Below, piece after piece: positions 8,325-19,371 of a stretch of DNA of 64,000 bases (position 1 is its first letter; each line of letters begins with the position of its first letter). The translations under genes and the position numbers were made by a program. This DNA is from Nitrincola tibetensis (GTDB lineage: Bacteria; Pseudomonadota; Gammaproteobacteria; Pseudomonadales; Balneatricaceae): positions 62,001 to 126,000 of the forward strand of contig NZ_QKRX01000010.1 of NCBI RefSeq assembly GCF_003284585.1, given 5' to 3'. The notes under the pieces were generated by a model. It worked only from the letters and a program-made list of their open reading frames with translations. It made no database searches and was not told the origin of the DNA.

Positions 8325-10835
8325 ATGCGAGTACTGTATATCGAGGATAATGCGGTTGATGCTGATCTGACGCGACGTTATTTTCAGCAACATCATGCAA
8401 TGATTGACCTTGATATTGTATCTTGTCTTTCAGATGGCATCGCAAAACTGAGTCGATCACACGATTATCATTTACTTCTGACCGATTTAAAACTACCCGA
8501 TGGTTCAGGGCTCGAAGCACTTTCTTGGGTTAGGCAGCATGATGTGCCCATCTCGGTGGTGATTCTGACGGGACAGGGTGATGAGGCTTCCAGCTTAGCA
8601 GCGCTCAAGCAAGGAGCTGATGAGTATGTCGTCAAACGCAATGACTATTTGTCTGGATTGGCGGCAAGTTTGTTCTCTGCACTCGCACGTTTTCGTTCGG
8701 TTCCGAAATATTTAAGTCGCCACATCCGCGTTTTGTATGTCGAGCATAATCCATACGATGCCGATCTGGCCGTGCGTTTTTTGGCGACGCATGCCCCCTA
8801 TATAGAGCTGACATTGGTGCAGTCTGCATCAGATGTGTTGAGTCACTTACCGCTTCAATCCGGTGAGCCTGCTGAGTTTGATTTAGTGCTGATTGACTAT
8901 CGTTTGCCGGGTAAGGATGGGTTGGAGTTGGTTAGAGAGCTTCGCCATACTCGACAACTGACCTTACCACTGGTCCTGATTACAGGGCAGGGGAGTGAAG
9001 ATGTTATTGCGCAAGCACTGCACTTGGGAGTCGATGATTTCATATCAAAACATGATGGCTATTTGTATGAGTTAGCCGCATTTCTCGAAAAAGTAAGCCG
9101 AACAGCTGAGTTGCGAAAGGAGCATCGAGAGTTGTTAAAGCTGAATGCAGCGCTGCGACAAGTTCAGGCTGTGTTCGATTCAACAAGTGAAGGCGTGCTT
9201 ATTGCAGACCTTAAGCCCAGGATTCTTACAGTCAATAAAGCCTATACGGATATTACAGGTTATGCAGAATCTGAGGTCTTAGGTAAAAATCCAGGGTTTA
9301 TAAAATCAGGCAGGCATCACCGTACGTTTTACCAAACCCTTTGGAAAAGCTTGTCGGAGACGGGAAGTTGGCGAGGTGAAATTTGGAATCGTCGTAAAAC
9401 GGGGGAGGTGTTTCCACAGTTTCTATCGTTGAATACAGTGGTTAATGAACAGGGGCAAGCGACTCACTATGTAGGTATATTCAACGACCTGAGTTATCAA
9501 AAAGAGTCTGAGCAGCGCCTTCAGACCTTAACGCACTATGATCCTTTAACGCAGTTGCCGAATCGCTTACTGCTTTTGTCTCGCATTGATCATGCGATAG
9601 ATCAAGCCGAGGGGCAGGATCGGCAAGTAGCTGTTTTGTATCTAGATTTAGATCGATTTAAAAATATAAATGACAGCTATGGACACCAAGAAGGTGATGG
9701 ATGTTTAAAGACGTTGGCGCAGCGCTTGAGTCACCACTTGGGTAAAGAGGATACGCTTGCAAGAATGGGAGGTGACGAGTTTATTGTCGTATTAGAAGGG
9801 ATCGCTCATCCTGAGCGTGCAGCGCAGAAAGCAGAATCCTTGCTTGAGCTAATGCAAAAACCCATCACCTTGTCCTCCGGTTTAGAAGTTGTCTGTGCGG
9901 CCAGTATCGGCATAAGTTTGTATCCCCAAGATGCAACAACTGCCACCGAGCTGATTCAATATGCGGATACCGCCATGAATCAGGCAAAAAGCCTAGGTCG
10001 CAATACCTACCGCTTTTTTACAGAAGAGCTCACAATTCAGGCACGATGTCGCTTAGATTTAGAGAATAGCATTCGCAAAGCACTAAAAGAAAATGAATTT
10101 GTTTTGCATTATCAGCCTGTGATCGATGCGCAGAGTCAGCGCGTAGTGGGTGCGGAGGCGTTGGTGCGTTGGCACCAAAATAAAGAAAATCTACTTGGGC
10201 CCGATAAGTTTATACCTGTGGCAGAGGACAGTGGTTTGATCATCCCGTTAGGGCGCTGGGTGTTACGTCAGGCGTGTTTACAAATGCGGCGCTGGCTGGA
10301 TATGGGCATTCGATTGGACTTTATGGCGGTTAATCTGTCAGGTGTTCAGTTCAATTTAGGCAGTGTTGAGCAAGAGGTTTTCGATGCGTTACAGTGCTCA
10401 GGACTGCCACCATCCTTCCTTGATTTGGAGCTGACCGAAAGCATAATAATGGATTATGGCAATAAATCGCTGTCGATTATGAATAAACTGAAAGAGCAAG
10501 GTGTGTCCTTGTCAATTGATGACTTTGGCACAGGGTACTCATCCTTAGCGCATTTAAAAAACTTCCCTGTTGATCGATTAAAAATCGATAAGAGTTTTGT
10601 CCAGAGTTTAGAAGAACAAACAAAGGATATGGCGATTGTGACCACCATCATTAATATGGCCCATAATCTAGGCATGAAAGTGGTGGCCGAGGGCGTTGAA
10701 ACCTTAGCTCAACAAGAACTCTTGAAGCAGCTTGAGTGTGAGTTCTTCCAAGGTTTTTACTTCAGTCGAGCGCTGGATGACGTTGCCTTTGTCCATTGGT
10801 ACGAGGCCCATTCATCAAAATACCATCATTCGTAA
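8325..10835 (+). CDS. REC-REC-PAS-GGDEF-EAL cyclic-di-GMP signalling protein
   Basis: Cytoplasmic 836-residue protein with two receiver domains (about 1-125 and 133-258), a coiled segment, a PAS domain (about 280-400), GGDEF (about 405-565) and EAL (about 580-830). Receiver 1 has Glu7/Asp8 and acceptor Asp54; receiver 2 has acceptor Asp191 but His in place of the second acidic residue (VEHN, 140-141). The cyclase motif GGDEF is intact at 482-486. The product-inhibition RxxD position five residues upstream reads GKED, so that site seems lost. The phosphodiesterase has EAL at 611-613, ELTES, DDFGTGYSSL and AEGVET, so both activities look possible. It is the probable output of the upstream kinase and regulator. 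Confidence 0.93.
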   Translation: MRVLYIEDNAVDADLTRRYFQQHHAMIDLDIVSCLSDGIAKLSRSHDYHLLLTDLKLPDGSGLEALSWVRQHDVPISVVILTGQGDEASSLAALKQGADEYVVKRNDYLSGLAASLFSALARFRSVPKYLSRHIRVLYVEHNPYDADLAVRFLATHAPYIELTLVQSASDVLSHLPLQSGEPAEFDLVLIDYRLPGKDGLELVRELRHTRQLTLPLVLITGQGSEDVIAQALHLGVDDFISKHDGYLYELAAFLEKVSRTAELRKEHRELLKLNAALRQVQAVFDSTSEGVLIADLKPRILTVNKAYTDITGYAESEVLGKNPGFIKSGRHHRTFYQTLWKSLSETGSWRGEIWNRRKTGEVFPQFLSLNTVVNEQGQATHYVGIFNDLSYQKESEQRLQTLTHYDPLTQLPNRLLLLSRIDHAIDQAEGQDRQVAVLYLDLDRFKNINDSYGHQEGDGCLKTLAQRLSHHLGKEDTLARMGGDEFIVVLEGIAHPERAAQKAESLLELMQKPITLSSGLEVVCAASIGISLYPQDATTATELIQYADTAMNQAKSLGRNTYRFFTEELTIQARCRLDLENSIRKALKENEFVLHYQPVIDAQSQRVVGAEALVRWHQNKENLLGPDKFIPVAEDSGLIIPLGRWVLRQACLQMRRWLDMGIRLDFMAVNLSGVQFNLGSVEQEVFDALQCSGLPPSFLDLELTESIIMDYGNKSLSIMNKLKEQGVSLSIDDFGTGYSSLAHLKNFPVDRLKIDKSFVQSLEEQTKDMAIVTTIINMAHNLGMKVVAEGVETLAQQELLKQLECEFFQGFYFSRALDDVAFVHWYEAHSSKYHHS

Positions 10836-10919
10836 GGCTATTGATCGGACTACGCTGCATTTTCGTTTGAAAACAGCTAAAATACAGCCCATTTGTACCC
10901 TGAGGCTGTTTTTAAAAAC

Positions 10920-12065
10920 ATGAGTGAACCTAGTCAAGTTGTTGACCCTTTTCAGTCAATACGTCCCTATCGAGACAACGAAGTCGCAGATGTGCTTGGG
11001 CGTATGCTGCGTGATAACGAGTTTGTAGATGTTATCACTCATTATCAGTTTCCACGTCTGCCTAAATGGGCTTTGCGCATTTTACGGCCCGCTGTGCGCA
11101 TTGCGTTAGCGGCTAAAGTGGGTGAAATCGAGACCGTTTCTAGCTTTCAAAAACTGATTGCGGGCTATATGACGAAAATGATATCCCGAACGACGTCGAG
11201 GCTGAGTTGCAGTGGTATCGATCAATTAGACCCTCAAGAAGCTTACCTTTTTGTCTCTAATCATCGTGATATTGCGATGGATCCGGCTTTTGTGAATTGG
11301 GCTTTGTACCAGTATGGTATGAATACAGTTCGAATTGCGATAGGCGATAATCTTTTAAAAAAATCCTATGTGTCAGACTTGATGCGCTTGAATAAGAGCT
11401 TCATTGTTCGTCGTTCGCTAAAAGCACCGCGAGAAATGATGGCCTCTATGACACAGCTGTCAGAATACATCGACCACAGCATTATGACGGGTCATTCGGT
11501 TTGGATTGCTCAGCGTGAGGGGCGATCAAAAGATGGAAATGACAGGACAGACCCCACTTTATTGAAAATGTTTTATATGTCGCATCGTAAGCAGCGTAGT
11601 TTCTCCGAGATGACGGAACGACTCAATATTGTGCCAGTCTCTATCTCCTATGAGTATGACCCTTGTGATGCGATGAAGGCGCGAGAGTTAGCGGCAATAG
11701 AAGAGACGGGTAAGTACGAAAAAAGTCAATATGAAGATATCGACAGTATCGTGAAAGGCATTACAGGGGCTAAAGGTCATGTGCATGTATCATTTGGCCA
11801 GCCTATTCGTGGTAACTATGAAACGCCAGAGCAGTTGGCGCAGGAAATTGATCGTCAAATACGCTCGGACTATTACTTGCATCCATCCAATTTAGTGGCG
11901 GCAGGCGAATCCATCGATGCAAAAACAGAACAAGCGTTTGCCTCGCGATTGGCCCAGGTCAGTGGTCGTGCCGAAGATTTTCTACGAAATATGTATGCAA
12001 ATCCTGTTTATAATCGACGTGAAGCTGAAGCCTTAACGCAAAAAGAGGCTGACTCTCATGCTTAA
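10920..12065 (+). CDS. 1-acyl-sn-glycerol-3-phosphate acyltransferase-like protein
   Basis: PlsC-type acyltransferase domain protein of 381 residues starting at the ATG at 10920; an in-frame start 27 bases upstream is possible but less natural. The acyltransferase signature appears as SNHRDIAMD (around residues 113-121), a variant of NHxxxxD, followed by RRSLKAPREM and the EGRSKDG motif that replaces FPEGTR. It is larger than a plain PlsC and has extra N- and C-terminal helices without membrane segments that I can recognise. Its last eight bases overlap the start of a second acyltransferase, so the pair probably works on the same lipid pool. The exact substrate is not determined. Confidence 0.82.
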   Translation: MSEPSQVVDPFQSIRPYRDNEVADVLGRMLRDNEFVDVITHYQFPRLPKWALRILRPAVRIALAAKVGEIETVSSFQKLIAGYMTKMISRTTSRLSCSGIDQLDPQEAYLFVSNHRDIAMDPAFVNWALYQYGMNTVRIAIGDNLLKKSYVSDLMRLNKSFIVRRSLKAPREMMASMTQLSEYIDHSIMTGHSVWIAQREGRSKDGNDRTDPTLLKMFYMSHRKQRSFSEMTERLNIVPVSISYEYDPCDAMKARELAAIEETGKYEKSQYEDIDSIVKGITGAKGHVHVSFGQPIRGNYETPEQLAQEIDRQIRSDYYLHPSNLVAAGESIDAKTEQAFASRLAQVSGRAEDFLRNMYANPVYNRREAEALTQKEADSHA

Positions 12066-12771
12066 ATTACGAGCGTTTTTGTTTGCCCTTGGTTTTTACC
12101 CCATTACGATACTCTATTCTATTCCGTGTTTGTTAATCGGGCCTTTCCTACCCTTCCGACAACGCTTTGCTTTTTTTACCGGAATTAACTATTTCTACAT
12201 TTCGTGGTTAAAATGGGTGTGTGGAGTGGATACCCGTGTTCAAGGGCGAGAGCATTTACCAAATACAGGCGCTTTTGTGGTTCTGGGTAACCATCAAAGT
12301 GAATGGGAAACCTTATACTTTCAAATCCTTGTTCGGCCGCAGGTCGTGGTTCTTAAAAAAGAGCTTTTGAAAATTCCATTTTTTGGTTGGGCATTGGGTC
12401 TTCTGAAACCGATTGCATTAGACCGCTCACAACGCAGAGGGGCGCTGAAGCAACTCTTGGAGCAGGGGGCGGCTCGTCTAAATGAAGGCATCCCCATTGT
12501 GATGTTTCCTCAGGGAACGCGAGTTAAAGTGGGAGAAGAAGGGAAGTTTAATAAGGGCGGTGCTATGTTGGCGGTGAAAGCTGGCGTGCCGATTGTGCCG
12601 ATTGTGCATAATGCTGGGCGTTTGTGGCCAGGTAAGTCCTTTGTTAAGTATCCGGGTGTTATTGATGTTCATATTGGCCCTGCGGTGGTGACTGAGGGGC
12701 GCAGTATTGAAGAGGTGCATGCGGAAGTGACTCAGTGGATGCTTGAGCGTATGAAGTTGTTAGGGGCTTAA
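12058..12771 (+). CDS. lysophosphatidate acyltransferase family protein (PlsC-like)
   Basis: Inner-membrane acyltransferase of 237 residues, likely transferring an acyl chain to a lysophospholipid. A hydrophobic N-terminal segment (about 4-30) precedes the catalytic motif GNHQSEWE at 77-84; His79 is followed four residues later by Glu84 rather than the usual Asp. The acceptor motif reads FPQGTR (150-155) with Gln for Glu, and VPIVPIVHNAG follows. These substitutions place it in a divergent PlsC subgroup that I recognise in other proteobacteria. It overlaps the upstream acyltransferase and ends just before a strong bidirectional terminator. Confidence 0.86.
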   Translation: MLKLRAFLFALGFYPITILYSIPCLLIGPFLPFRQRFAFFTGINYFYISWLKWVCGVDTRVQGREHLPNTGAFVVLGNHQSEWETLYFQILVRPQVVVLKKELLKIPFFGWALGLLKPIALDRSQRRGALKQLLEQGAARLNEGIPIVMFPQGTRVKVGEEGKFNKGGAMLAVKAGVPIVPIVHNAGRLWPGKSFVKYPGVIDVHIGPAVVTEGRSIEEVHAEVTQWMLERMKLLGA

Positions 12772-12784
12772 TTCAGGCCTGAGC

Positions 12785-12826
12785 GCCCATAAAAAATGCC
12801 GGTAAAGACCGGCATTTTTTATGGGC
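12785..12826. terminator. bidirectional rho-independent terminator
   Basis: An 18-base perfect inverted repeat (12785-12802 and 12809-12826) with loop TAAAGA. The GC core is GCCGG/CCGGC, flanked by A6 on one side and T6 on the other, so it works on both strands. It sits between the convergent plsC-like gene and fabB. Confidence 0.93.
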
Positions 12827-12832
12827 TAAGAA

Positions 12833-14050
12833 TCAGCCAGCATATCGTTGGAAAATAAGAGTAGAGTTGGTGCCGCCAAAGCCAAAGCTGTTGGACATTA
12901 CCCGTTCAAGCTCGGCGTCGTCGATACGTTGAGTAACAACCGGTAAGCCATCTGCTTCAGGGTCTAGGGTTTCAATGTTGGCAGAGGCGCAGATGAATTT
13001 ATTTTGCTGCATGAGTAGGCAGTAAATCGCCTCTTGAACGCCAGTTGCACCTAATGAATGGCCTGCCAATGATTTGGTGGAGCTTACCGGTGGCATCTGA
13101 TCGCCAAAGACGGTTTTCATCGCTTTCAATTCTTGAATGTCGCCCGCAGGTGTTGAGGTGCCATGCGAGTTAATGTAATCGATTGGGCCGTCTACGCTCG
13201 CCATGGCTTGCTGCATGCAGCGCACAGCGCCTTCACCTGAAGGGGCGACCATGTCATAGCCATCGGATGTTGCGCCATAACCGACTAATTCTGCGTAGAT
13301 TTTTGCGCCACGTGCTTTTGCATGTTCAAGTTCTTCAAGAACCAGCATGCCGCCACCTCCGGAAATAACAAAGCCATCGCGATTTGCATCATAGGCTCTG
13401 GAGGCTTTTTCGGGTGTGTCGTTGTATTTGCTAGATAAGGCGCCCATTGCGTCAAACATAACGCTGAGGGACCAATGCAGTTCTTCACCGCCGCCTGCGA
13501 AAATGACGTCTTGCTTGCCAAGCTGTATCAGTTCCATTGCATTGCCAATGCAGTGTGCACTTGTTGCACAGGCTGAAGTGATGGAGTAATTGACGCCTTT
13601 GATTTTGAAAGGAGTGGCTAGGCAAGCCGATACAGTGGAGCCCATCGTGCGTGTTACACGATAAGGTCCGACACGTCTAACGCCTTTGTCACGAAGGATG
13701 TCTGCTGTTTCGACGATGTCGGCTGAGGATGCTCCACCTGAACCCGCGATAAGGCCTGTACGAACATTGGAAACTTGGTCTTCAGTCAGACCTGAATCAG
13801 TAATCGCTTGTTGCATGGCAAGGTAGGCATAAGCCGACGCATTGCCCATAAAGCGGCGCAGTTTGCGATCAATCAGGCTATCGAGATCGATATCAATGCT
13901 GCCTGCAACTTGACTACGAAATCCAAGAGCTTGATATTCTGGCTGAAAGCGTATGCCTGAGCGGCCTTCTTTCAGTGAATCCAGAACTGTGTCAGTATCG
14001 TTGCCAAGGCAAGACACGATTCCCATACCGGTAACCACAACGCGTCGCAT
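12833..14050 (-). CDS. fabB: 3-oxoacyl-[acyl-carrier-protein] synthase I
   Basis: Condensing enzyme that elongates acyl-ACP and is needed for unsaturated fatty acid synthesis together with FabA. The 405 residues are typical of FabB. The catalytic triad is visible: Cys161 ([12 protein letters not shown]), His296 ([11 protein letters not shown]) and His331 ([12 protein letters not shown]). The adjacency to fabA and the length mark it as FabB rather than FabF. It lies 94 bases downstream of fabA on the same strand with no obvious terminator between, so a fabA-fabB transcript is likely, as in Pseudomonas. Confidence 0.95.
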   Translation of the reverse strand: MRRVVVTGMGIVSCLGNDTDTVLDSLKEGRSGIRFQPEYQALGFRSQVAGSIDIDLDSLIDRKLRRFMGNASAYAYLAMQQAITDSGLTEDQVSNVRTGLIAGSGGASSADIVETADILRDKGVRRVGPYRVTRTMGSTVSACLATPFKIKGVNYSITSACATSAHCIGNAMELIQLGKQDVIFAGGGEELHWSLSVMFDAMGALSSKYNDTPEKASRAYDANRDGFVISGGGGMLVLEELEHAKARGAKIYAELVGYGATSDGYDMVAPSGEGAVRCMQQAMASVDGPIDYINSHGTSTPAGDIQELKAMKTVFGDQMPPVSSTKSLAGHSLGATGVQEAIYCLLMQQNKFICASANIETLDPEADGLPVVTQRIDDAELERVMSNSFGFGGTNSTLIFQRYAG

Positions 14051-14144
14051 GTGTAGACTCTCTCTGCTTTGTACGAAAACGTAAGTTTATCTTTCTGATA
14101 GTATCTAGTGTAGCCACAAATAGTGGGTACACGCTTTATTATTT

Positions 14145-14660
14145 TTAGAAATTTTCAGTGGAGGTGAATAACCCTACACGTAAATCTTTAGCGGTGTAAA
14201 TTTCGCGACCATCAACAGACATGGTTGCATCCGCAATACCCATAACGAGTTTACGTTCAATGACGCGTTTAAGCTGGATGTGATAGGTCACTTTTTTTGC
14301 GGTTGGTAATACTTGTCCAGTGAATTTAACTTCACCAGCACCCAGTGCACGCCCACGCCCTTTATTGCCTTTCCAGCCTAAAAAGAATCCAACAATTTGC
14401 CACATGGCATCAAGGCCTAAGCAGCCTGGCATAACGGGGTCTGTTGGGAAATGACAGTCAAAAAACCAAAGATCAGGAGTAATATCCAATTCTGCGATGA
14501 TCTCGCCCTTACCAAACTCACCGCCGTCTTCAGTGATTTTAATGATGCGGTCCATCATTAGCATGTTTCCGACAGGGAGCCTTGCGTTGCCAGGGCCAAA
14601 CATTTCGCCATAGCCGCATTTTAATAGGTCTTCACGTTCAAAAGAGGAGGGTCTAGTCAT
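14145..14660 (-). CDS. fabA: 3-hydroxydecanoyl-[acyl-carrier-protein] dehydratase/isomerase
   Basis: Bifunctional dehydratase and trans-2/cis-3-decenoyl-ACP isomerase that introduces the double bond in anaerobic-type unsaturated fatty acid synthesis. The 171 residues match the family length. The active site is visible as [23 protein letters not shown]-like region with His70 and Asp84. Gene order fabA then fabB is conserved. A candidate promoter with TATAAT lies 45-75 bases upstream. Confidence 0.96.
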   Translation of the reverse strand: MTRPSSFEREDLLKCGYGEMFGPGNARLPVGNMLMMDRIIKITEDGGEFGKGEIIAELDITPDLWFFDCHFPTDPVMPGCLGLDAMWQIVGFFLGWKGNKGRGRALGAGEVKFTGQVLPTAKKVTYHIQLKRVIERKLVMGIADATMSVDGREIYTAKDLRVGLFTSTENF

Positions 14661-14706
14661 TGGTTTTTATCTATCCAAGGGCCGATTGCAAAAATTAATA
14701 AGCGCT

Positions 14707-14735
14707 ATTATATCTTTTCATGGCCTTTCTGACAT
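14707..14735 (-). promoter_or_regulatory. probable sigma-70 promoter of fabA
   Basis: On the minus strand, ATGTCA (14730-14735) and TATAAT (14707-14712) are separated by exactly 17 bases. Transcription would start near 14700, about 40 bases before the fabA ATG. Immediately upstream of the -35 element, 14733-14749 contains a core (GTCCGA on the plus strand) resembling the FadR operator centre. Confidence 0.7.
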
Positions 14736-14822
14736 TAGTCCGAGTTGATTATTTAATGCGCAACCCATTAAAACCTGCATCTTTTTGGGTGAATGTCGTG
14801 TGGTTTAGTCTTGTGATTCAGT

Positions 14823-15791
14823 TTAATGTTTTCGTTGGCTGGCCATTTTGGCGAGTGTGATCAGTGTGTCTTTAAATGAAGAATCTGGAATTGCATCGAG
14901 AGCGGCAATGGCTAGATCAGACTGATGACGTGCTTGCTCAAGTGCATACTCTATGGCTTGAGTTCTGGCAACGATATCCAGCACTGATTGTAGGTTTTCA
15001 ATGCCACCTTTTCGTATTGCTTGGCGTAGAAGATCTTTTTCGTCTTGTGTGCCAGTACGCATAGCATAGATTAGGGGTAGGGTTGCTTTTCCCTCTGCTA
15101 AGTCATCGCCGACGTTTTTCCCCATTTCTTCGCTGCTGGATTGATAATCCATGACGTCGTCAATCACTTGAAAAGCAATGCCTAAATGACGGCCATATAA
15201 GCGCATGGCTTCTTGGGATTCGCCTGAGGCCTCGGCTAAAATAGCGCCGCACTCGGTAGCGGCTTCAAACAGCATAGCTGTTTTGCCAAGGATAACCTGC
15301 ATATAGGCATCTTCGGTGATGTCAGGGTTGCGCTGGTTGAGCAGTTGCAGTACTTCGCCTTCTGCAATGATGGTCGTTGCGTGTGAGATAACCTGCATGA
15401 TTTCCATGCGGCCTATTTCGACCATGATTTGAAAAGCGCGTGAGTAAAGGAAGTCGCCGACAAGAACACTAGGTGCGTTGCCCCATTTCGCGTTGGCGGT
15501 TGCATTTCCACGGCGTAGCTCAGAGTTGTCAACGACGTCGTCGTGCAAGAGTGTAGCCGTGTGGATGAACTCAATGACAGCCGCCAGTTGAATGTGGTTT
15601 GAGCCTGAATACTGGCATGCATTGGCGCTGAGCAGAACCAAAAGCGGGCGTAGACGTTTACCGCCGCTTTCGACAATGTAATGCCCCATCTTTTCGACAA
15701 GAGGAACGTTAGAACCTAAGTGATTGAGTATAAAGTCCGTAACGGCATCAAACTGGGGTTCGATAATAGGGTTTAACTGGTGTGGCTGCAT
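14823..15791 (-). CDS. ispB: octaprenyl (polyprenyl) diphosphate synthase
   Basis: Long-chain trans-prenyl transferase that makes the ubiquinone side chain. The 322 residues have GGKRLRP at 43-49, the first Asp-rich motif DDVVD at 84-88 (no insertion, unlike the farnesyl synthase at 1210-2097) and the second, DDVMD, at 211-215. It is divergent from rplU, the classic gammaproteobacterial arrangement, and has its own TTGACA-type promoter. Product chain length (C40 or C45) cannot be read from sequence. Confidence 0.93.
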   Translation of the reverse strand: MQPHQLNPIIEPQFDAVTDFILNHLGSNVPLVEKMGHYIVESGGKRLRPLLVLLSANACQYSGSNHIQLAAVIEFIHTATLLHDDVVDNSELRRGNATANAKWGNAPSVLVGDFLYSRAFQIMVEIGRMEIMQVISHATTIIAEGEVLQLLNQRNPDITEDAYMQVILGKTAMLFEAATECGAILAEASGESQEAMRLYGRHLGIAFQVIDDVMDYQSSSEEMGKNVGDDLAEGKATLPLIYAMRTGTQDEKDLLRQAIRKGGIENLQSVLDIVARTQAIEYALEQARHQSDLAIAALDAIPDSSFKDTLITLAKMASQRKH

Positions 15792-15828
15792 GTTTTGAAG
15801 TCAGGCCGGCTCAATTAATGTTGCTGGC

Positions 15829-15857
15829 ATGCTAGGGAGAAGGAGGGGCTATGTCAA
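15829..15857 (-). promoter_or_regulatory. sigma-70 promoter of ispB
   Basis: On the minus strand a perfect TTGACA (15852-15857) is followed after 17 bases by TAGCAT (15829-15834). It lies about 40 bases upstream of the ispB ATG. Confidence 0.8.
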
Positions 15858-15931
15858 GATTCAATCGATGTCAGGGTGTTTTTTTAACGCAAAATGAGGC
15901 TCGGTTGCCCTGAAATAGCGGGTTTATTGGC

Positions 15932-15960
15932 TTGAACCGTATTTCCTAAATCTGTATAAT
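15932..15960 (+). promoter_or_regulatory. strong sigma-70 promoter of rplU-rpmA
   Basis: TTGAAC (15932-15937) and a perfect TATAAT (15955-15960) are separated by 17 bases. A GC-rich stretch follows directly, as is common for ribosomal and growth-controlled promoters. Transcription would start near 15967. Confidence 0.88.
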
Positions 15961-16129
15961 CTCCGCCCCTGAGCCTGTCCAAATAACGCTCCCTATCATA
16001 TGGTACCCGAGCCAAACACACCTTTATCTCATTTAGTTGGGTTGGTAAGGTGTTTAACGTCTTGATTTGTATGCCATTAGAAATAGGTTTCGTCCTAGTA
16101 GCCGGACAGTGCATAACTTGGAGAAGAAA

Positions 16130-16441
16130 ATGTTCGCAGTAATTGTTAGCGGCGGTAAGCAGTACCGTGTGCAGGAAGGCCAAACGATTAAGTTAGAAAA
16201 ATTGCCAGCTGAGCAAGGCGCAAGCGTCACTTTTGACCGCGTATTGTTGGTTAGCAATGGTGATAACGTGACAGTAGGTGCGCCTGTTGTTGAAGGTGCT
16301 AAAGTCTCTGCTGAGGTTGTTGGGCATGGTCGTGGTGAGAAAGTGACCATCATCAAATTCCGTCGCCGTAAGCATCACATGAAGCGTCAGGGCCACCGTC
16401 AGTGGTTTACTGAAGTTAAGATTACCGGTATCAGTGCCTGA
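16130..16441 (+). CDS. rplU: 50S ribosomal protein L21
   Basis: Large-subunit ribosomal protein of 103 residues. The start is the ATG at 16130 after GGAGAAG, giving the standard N-terminus [18 protein letters not shown]. The C-terminal basic stretch [15 protein letters not shown] binds rRNA. It is co-transcribed with rpmA, 45 bases downstream. Confidence 0.98.
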   Translation: MFAVIVSGGKQYRVQEGQTIKLEKLPAEQGASVTFDRVLLVSNGDNVTVGAPVVEGAKVSAEVVGHGRGEKVTIIKFRRRKHHMKRQGHRQWFTEVKITGISA

Positions 16442-16486
16442 TTTCAGGTGTGATTTGATCCGACAACTGAATAGGAGATAGATGCA

Positions 16487-16744
16487 ATGGCTCATAAGAA
16501 GGCGGGTGGTTCCACGCGTAACGGCCGTGACTCACAAGCGAAACGTCTTGGCGTTAAGCGTTTTGGTGGTCAAGTGGTGTTGGCGGGTAACATTCTGGTT
16601 CGTCAGCGTGGTACTAAGTTTCATGCTGGTCCAAACGTAGGTTTGGGTAAAGACCATACTCTTTTTGCAACAGCTGATGGTGTGGTTAAGTTTGTAGTTA
16701 AAGGTCCTCAGAAGCGTAAGTACGTGACTGTAGTGCCAGCTTAA
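16487..16744 (+). CDS. rpmA: 50S ribosomal protein L27
   Basis: Large-subunit protein of 85 residues whose N-terminus reaches the peptidyl transferase centre. It begins [17 protein letters not shown] directly, with no cleavable leader of the Firmicutes type. AGGAGAT precedes the start. It is second in the rplU operon and is followed by a terminator. Confidence 0.98.
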   Translation: MAHKKAGGSTRNGRDSQAKRLGVKRFGGQVVLAGNILVRQRGTKFHAGPNVGLGKDHTLFATADGVVKFVVKGPQKRKYVTVVPA

Positions 16745-16763
16745 GCGGCCAGTGGTTTTGTGA

Positions 16764-18093
<1,330 letters not shown>

Positions 18094-18107
18094 CGGAGAC
18101 GCTAAAG

Positions 18108-19232
18108 TTGAGCTCAGGTCGTAATAGATTAACAAAGAAGGGTCGTTGGGTCGTCAAGATCGGCAGTGCGTTGCTGACGGATGATGGAAAAGGATTGGAT
18201 CAAAAAGCGATAGCGCTTTGGGTTGATCAGCTGGTTCGGTTGCGGGCAGAAGGGACGGAGATCGTCCTTGTGTCCTCTGGAGCGGTTGCTGAAGGTATGA
18301 CTCGCTTGGGTTGGAAAGATCGCCCTTCGGAGGTGTATCGGCTTCAGGCGGCAGCGGCTGTGGGTCAGATGGGCTTGGTGCAGGCTTGGGAGGCGCAATT
18401 TATGCGTCATGGAATCCATACGGCGCAAGTCTTGCTGACGCATGATGATCTTTCAAACCGTAAGCGTTATCTGAATGCTCGCTCAACTTTGCGAACCTTG
18501 ATTGAGTTGGGTGTCGTGGCTGTGATTAATGAAAACGACACGGTTATTACGAGTGAGATACGCTTTGGTGATAATGATACTTTGGGTGCGTTGGTTGCGA
18601 ATGCGGTCGAGGCAGATGCCTTGATTTTGCTAACGGATCAGCAGGGTTTGTTTAATGCCGACCCGCGTCATAATCCTGATGCTCAAATGATATCTGAAGC
18701 TCGTGCTGAAGAGGAGCGTGTTCTAGCAGTTGCTGGGGATGGTGGTAAACTGGGGCGTGGTGGTATGGCAACCAAGGTGCGTGCGGCCCGTCTAGCGGCT
18801 CGTTCAGGGGCTGTGACCGTTATTGCCAGTGGGCGTGAGCCTGAGGTGTTGGTGAGGCTAAAAGCAGGTGAAGTGTTAGGGACTTTGCTGACGCCCGATA
18901 AAGGGCCTGTTGCTGCGCGTAAGCAATGGATTGCAGGTCATTTGCAGGCGCGTGGAACCTTGGTGGTTGATGCGGGTGCGGTTTTGGCGCTCACTTCTTC
19001 TGGTCGCAGCTTGTTACCGGCAGGTGTGGTTGATGTCGGTGGTGATTTCTCGCGCGGAGAGATGGTTGTGGTTGCGGATGAGACCGGAGCGGTCATTGCC
19101 AGAGGATTGGTTAACTATGGCGCTGATGATGCGCGAAGAATTGCTGGTAAACCTACTCGTGATATTGAGTCTATTTTGGGTTTTGTTGGTGAAGCAGAGT
19201 TGATTCATCGCGACAATATGGTCTTGGCTTAA
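18108..19232 (+). CDS. proB: glutamate 5-kinase
   Basis: First enzyme of proline synthesis; phosphorylates glutamate. I choose the TTG at 18108, nine bases after GGAG, giving 374 residues starting [12 protein letters not shown]; another TTG at 18090 overlaps the obgE stop. The amino acid kinase domain (about 15-265) has [25 protein letters not shown] and [10 protein letters not shown]-terminal PUA domain follows (about 280-365), as in E. coli ProB, where it supports proline feedback inhibition. proA is not in the window. The gene is paired with obgE as in Pseudomonas. Confidence 0.95.
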   Translation: MSSGRNRLTKKGRWVVKIGSALLTDDGKGLDQKAIALWVDQLVRLRAEGTEIVLVSSGAVAEGMTRLGWKDRPSEVYRLQAAAAVGQMGLVQAWEAQFMRHGIHTAQVLLTHDDLSNRKRYLNARSTLRTLIELGVVAVINENDTVITSEIRFGDNDTLGALVANAVEADALILLTDQQGLFNADPRHNPDAQMISEARAEEERVLAVAGDGGKLGRGGMATKVRAARLAARSGAVTVIASGREPEVLVRLKAGEVLGTLLTPDKGPVAARKQWIAGHLQARGTLVVDAGAVLALTSSGRSLLPAGVVDVGGDFSRGEMVVVADETGAVIARGLVNYGADDARRIAGKPTRDIESILGFVGEAELIHRDNMVLA

Positions 19233-19323
19233 GGCTGTCTGCGTGATCTTGTTTTACAGGGTTGCGCTGTGTTGGATGTTGGGCGTGCTTTACGCTAACG
19301 TTTTTCGATAAATAAAAGATGCA

Positions 19324-19349
19324 AAAAAACCGGCCTTGGCCGGTTTTTT
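19324..19349. terminator. bidirectional terminator between proB and rpsT
   Basis: AACCGGCC / GGCCGGTT with loop TT, flanked by an A-run on the left and T6 on the right, so it can stop transcription from both convergent genes. Confidence 0.92.
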
Positions 19350-19371
19350 AGTATTCAGCGTTATTTAAATC

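Larger units (their letters stand above)
15792..16129. other. divergent ispB / rplU control region
   Basis: This 338-base gap holds two strong back-to-back promoters, listed separately, and the approximately 160-base untranslated leader of rplU. I see no gene and no obvious attenuator, although a leader this long before a ribosomal protein operon could carry regulation. Confidence 0.7.
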
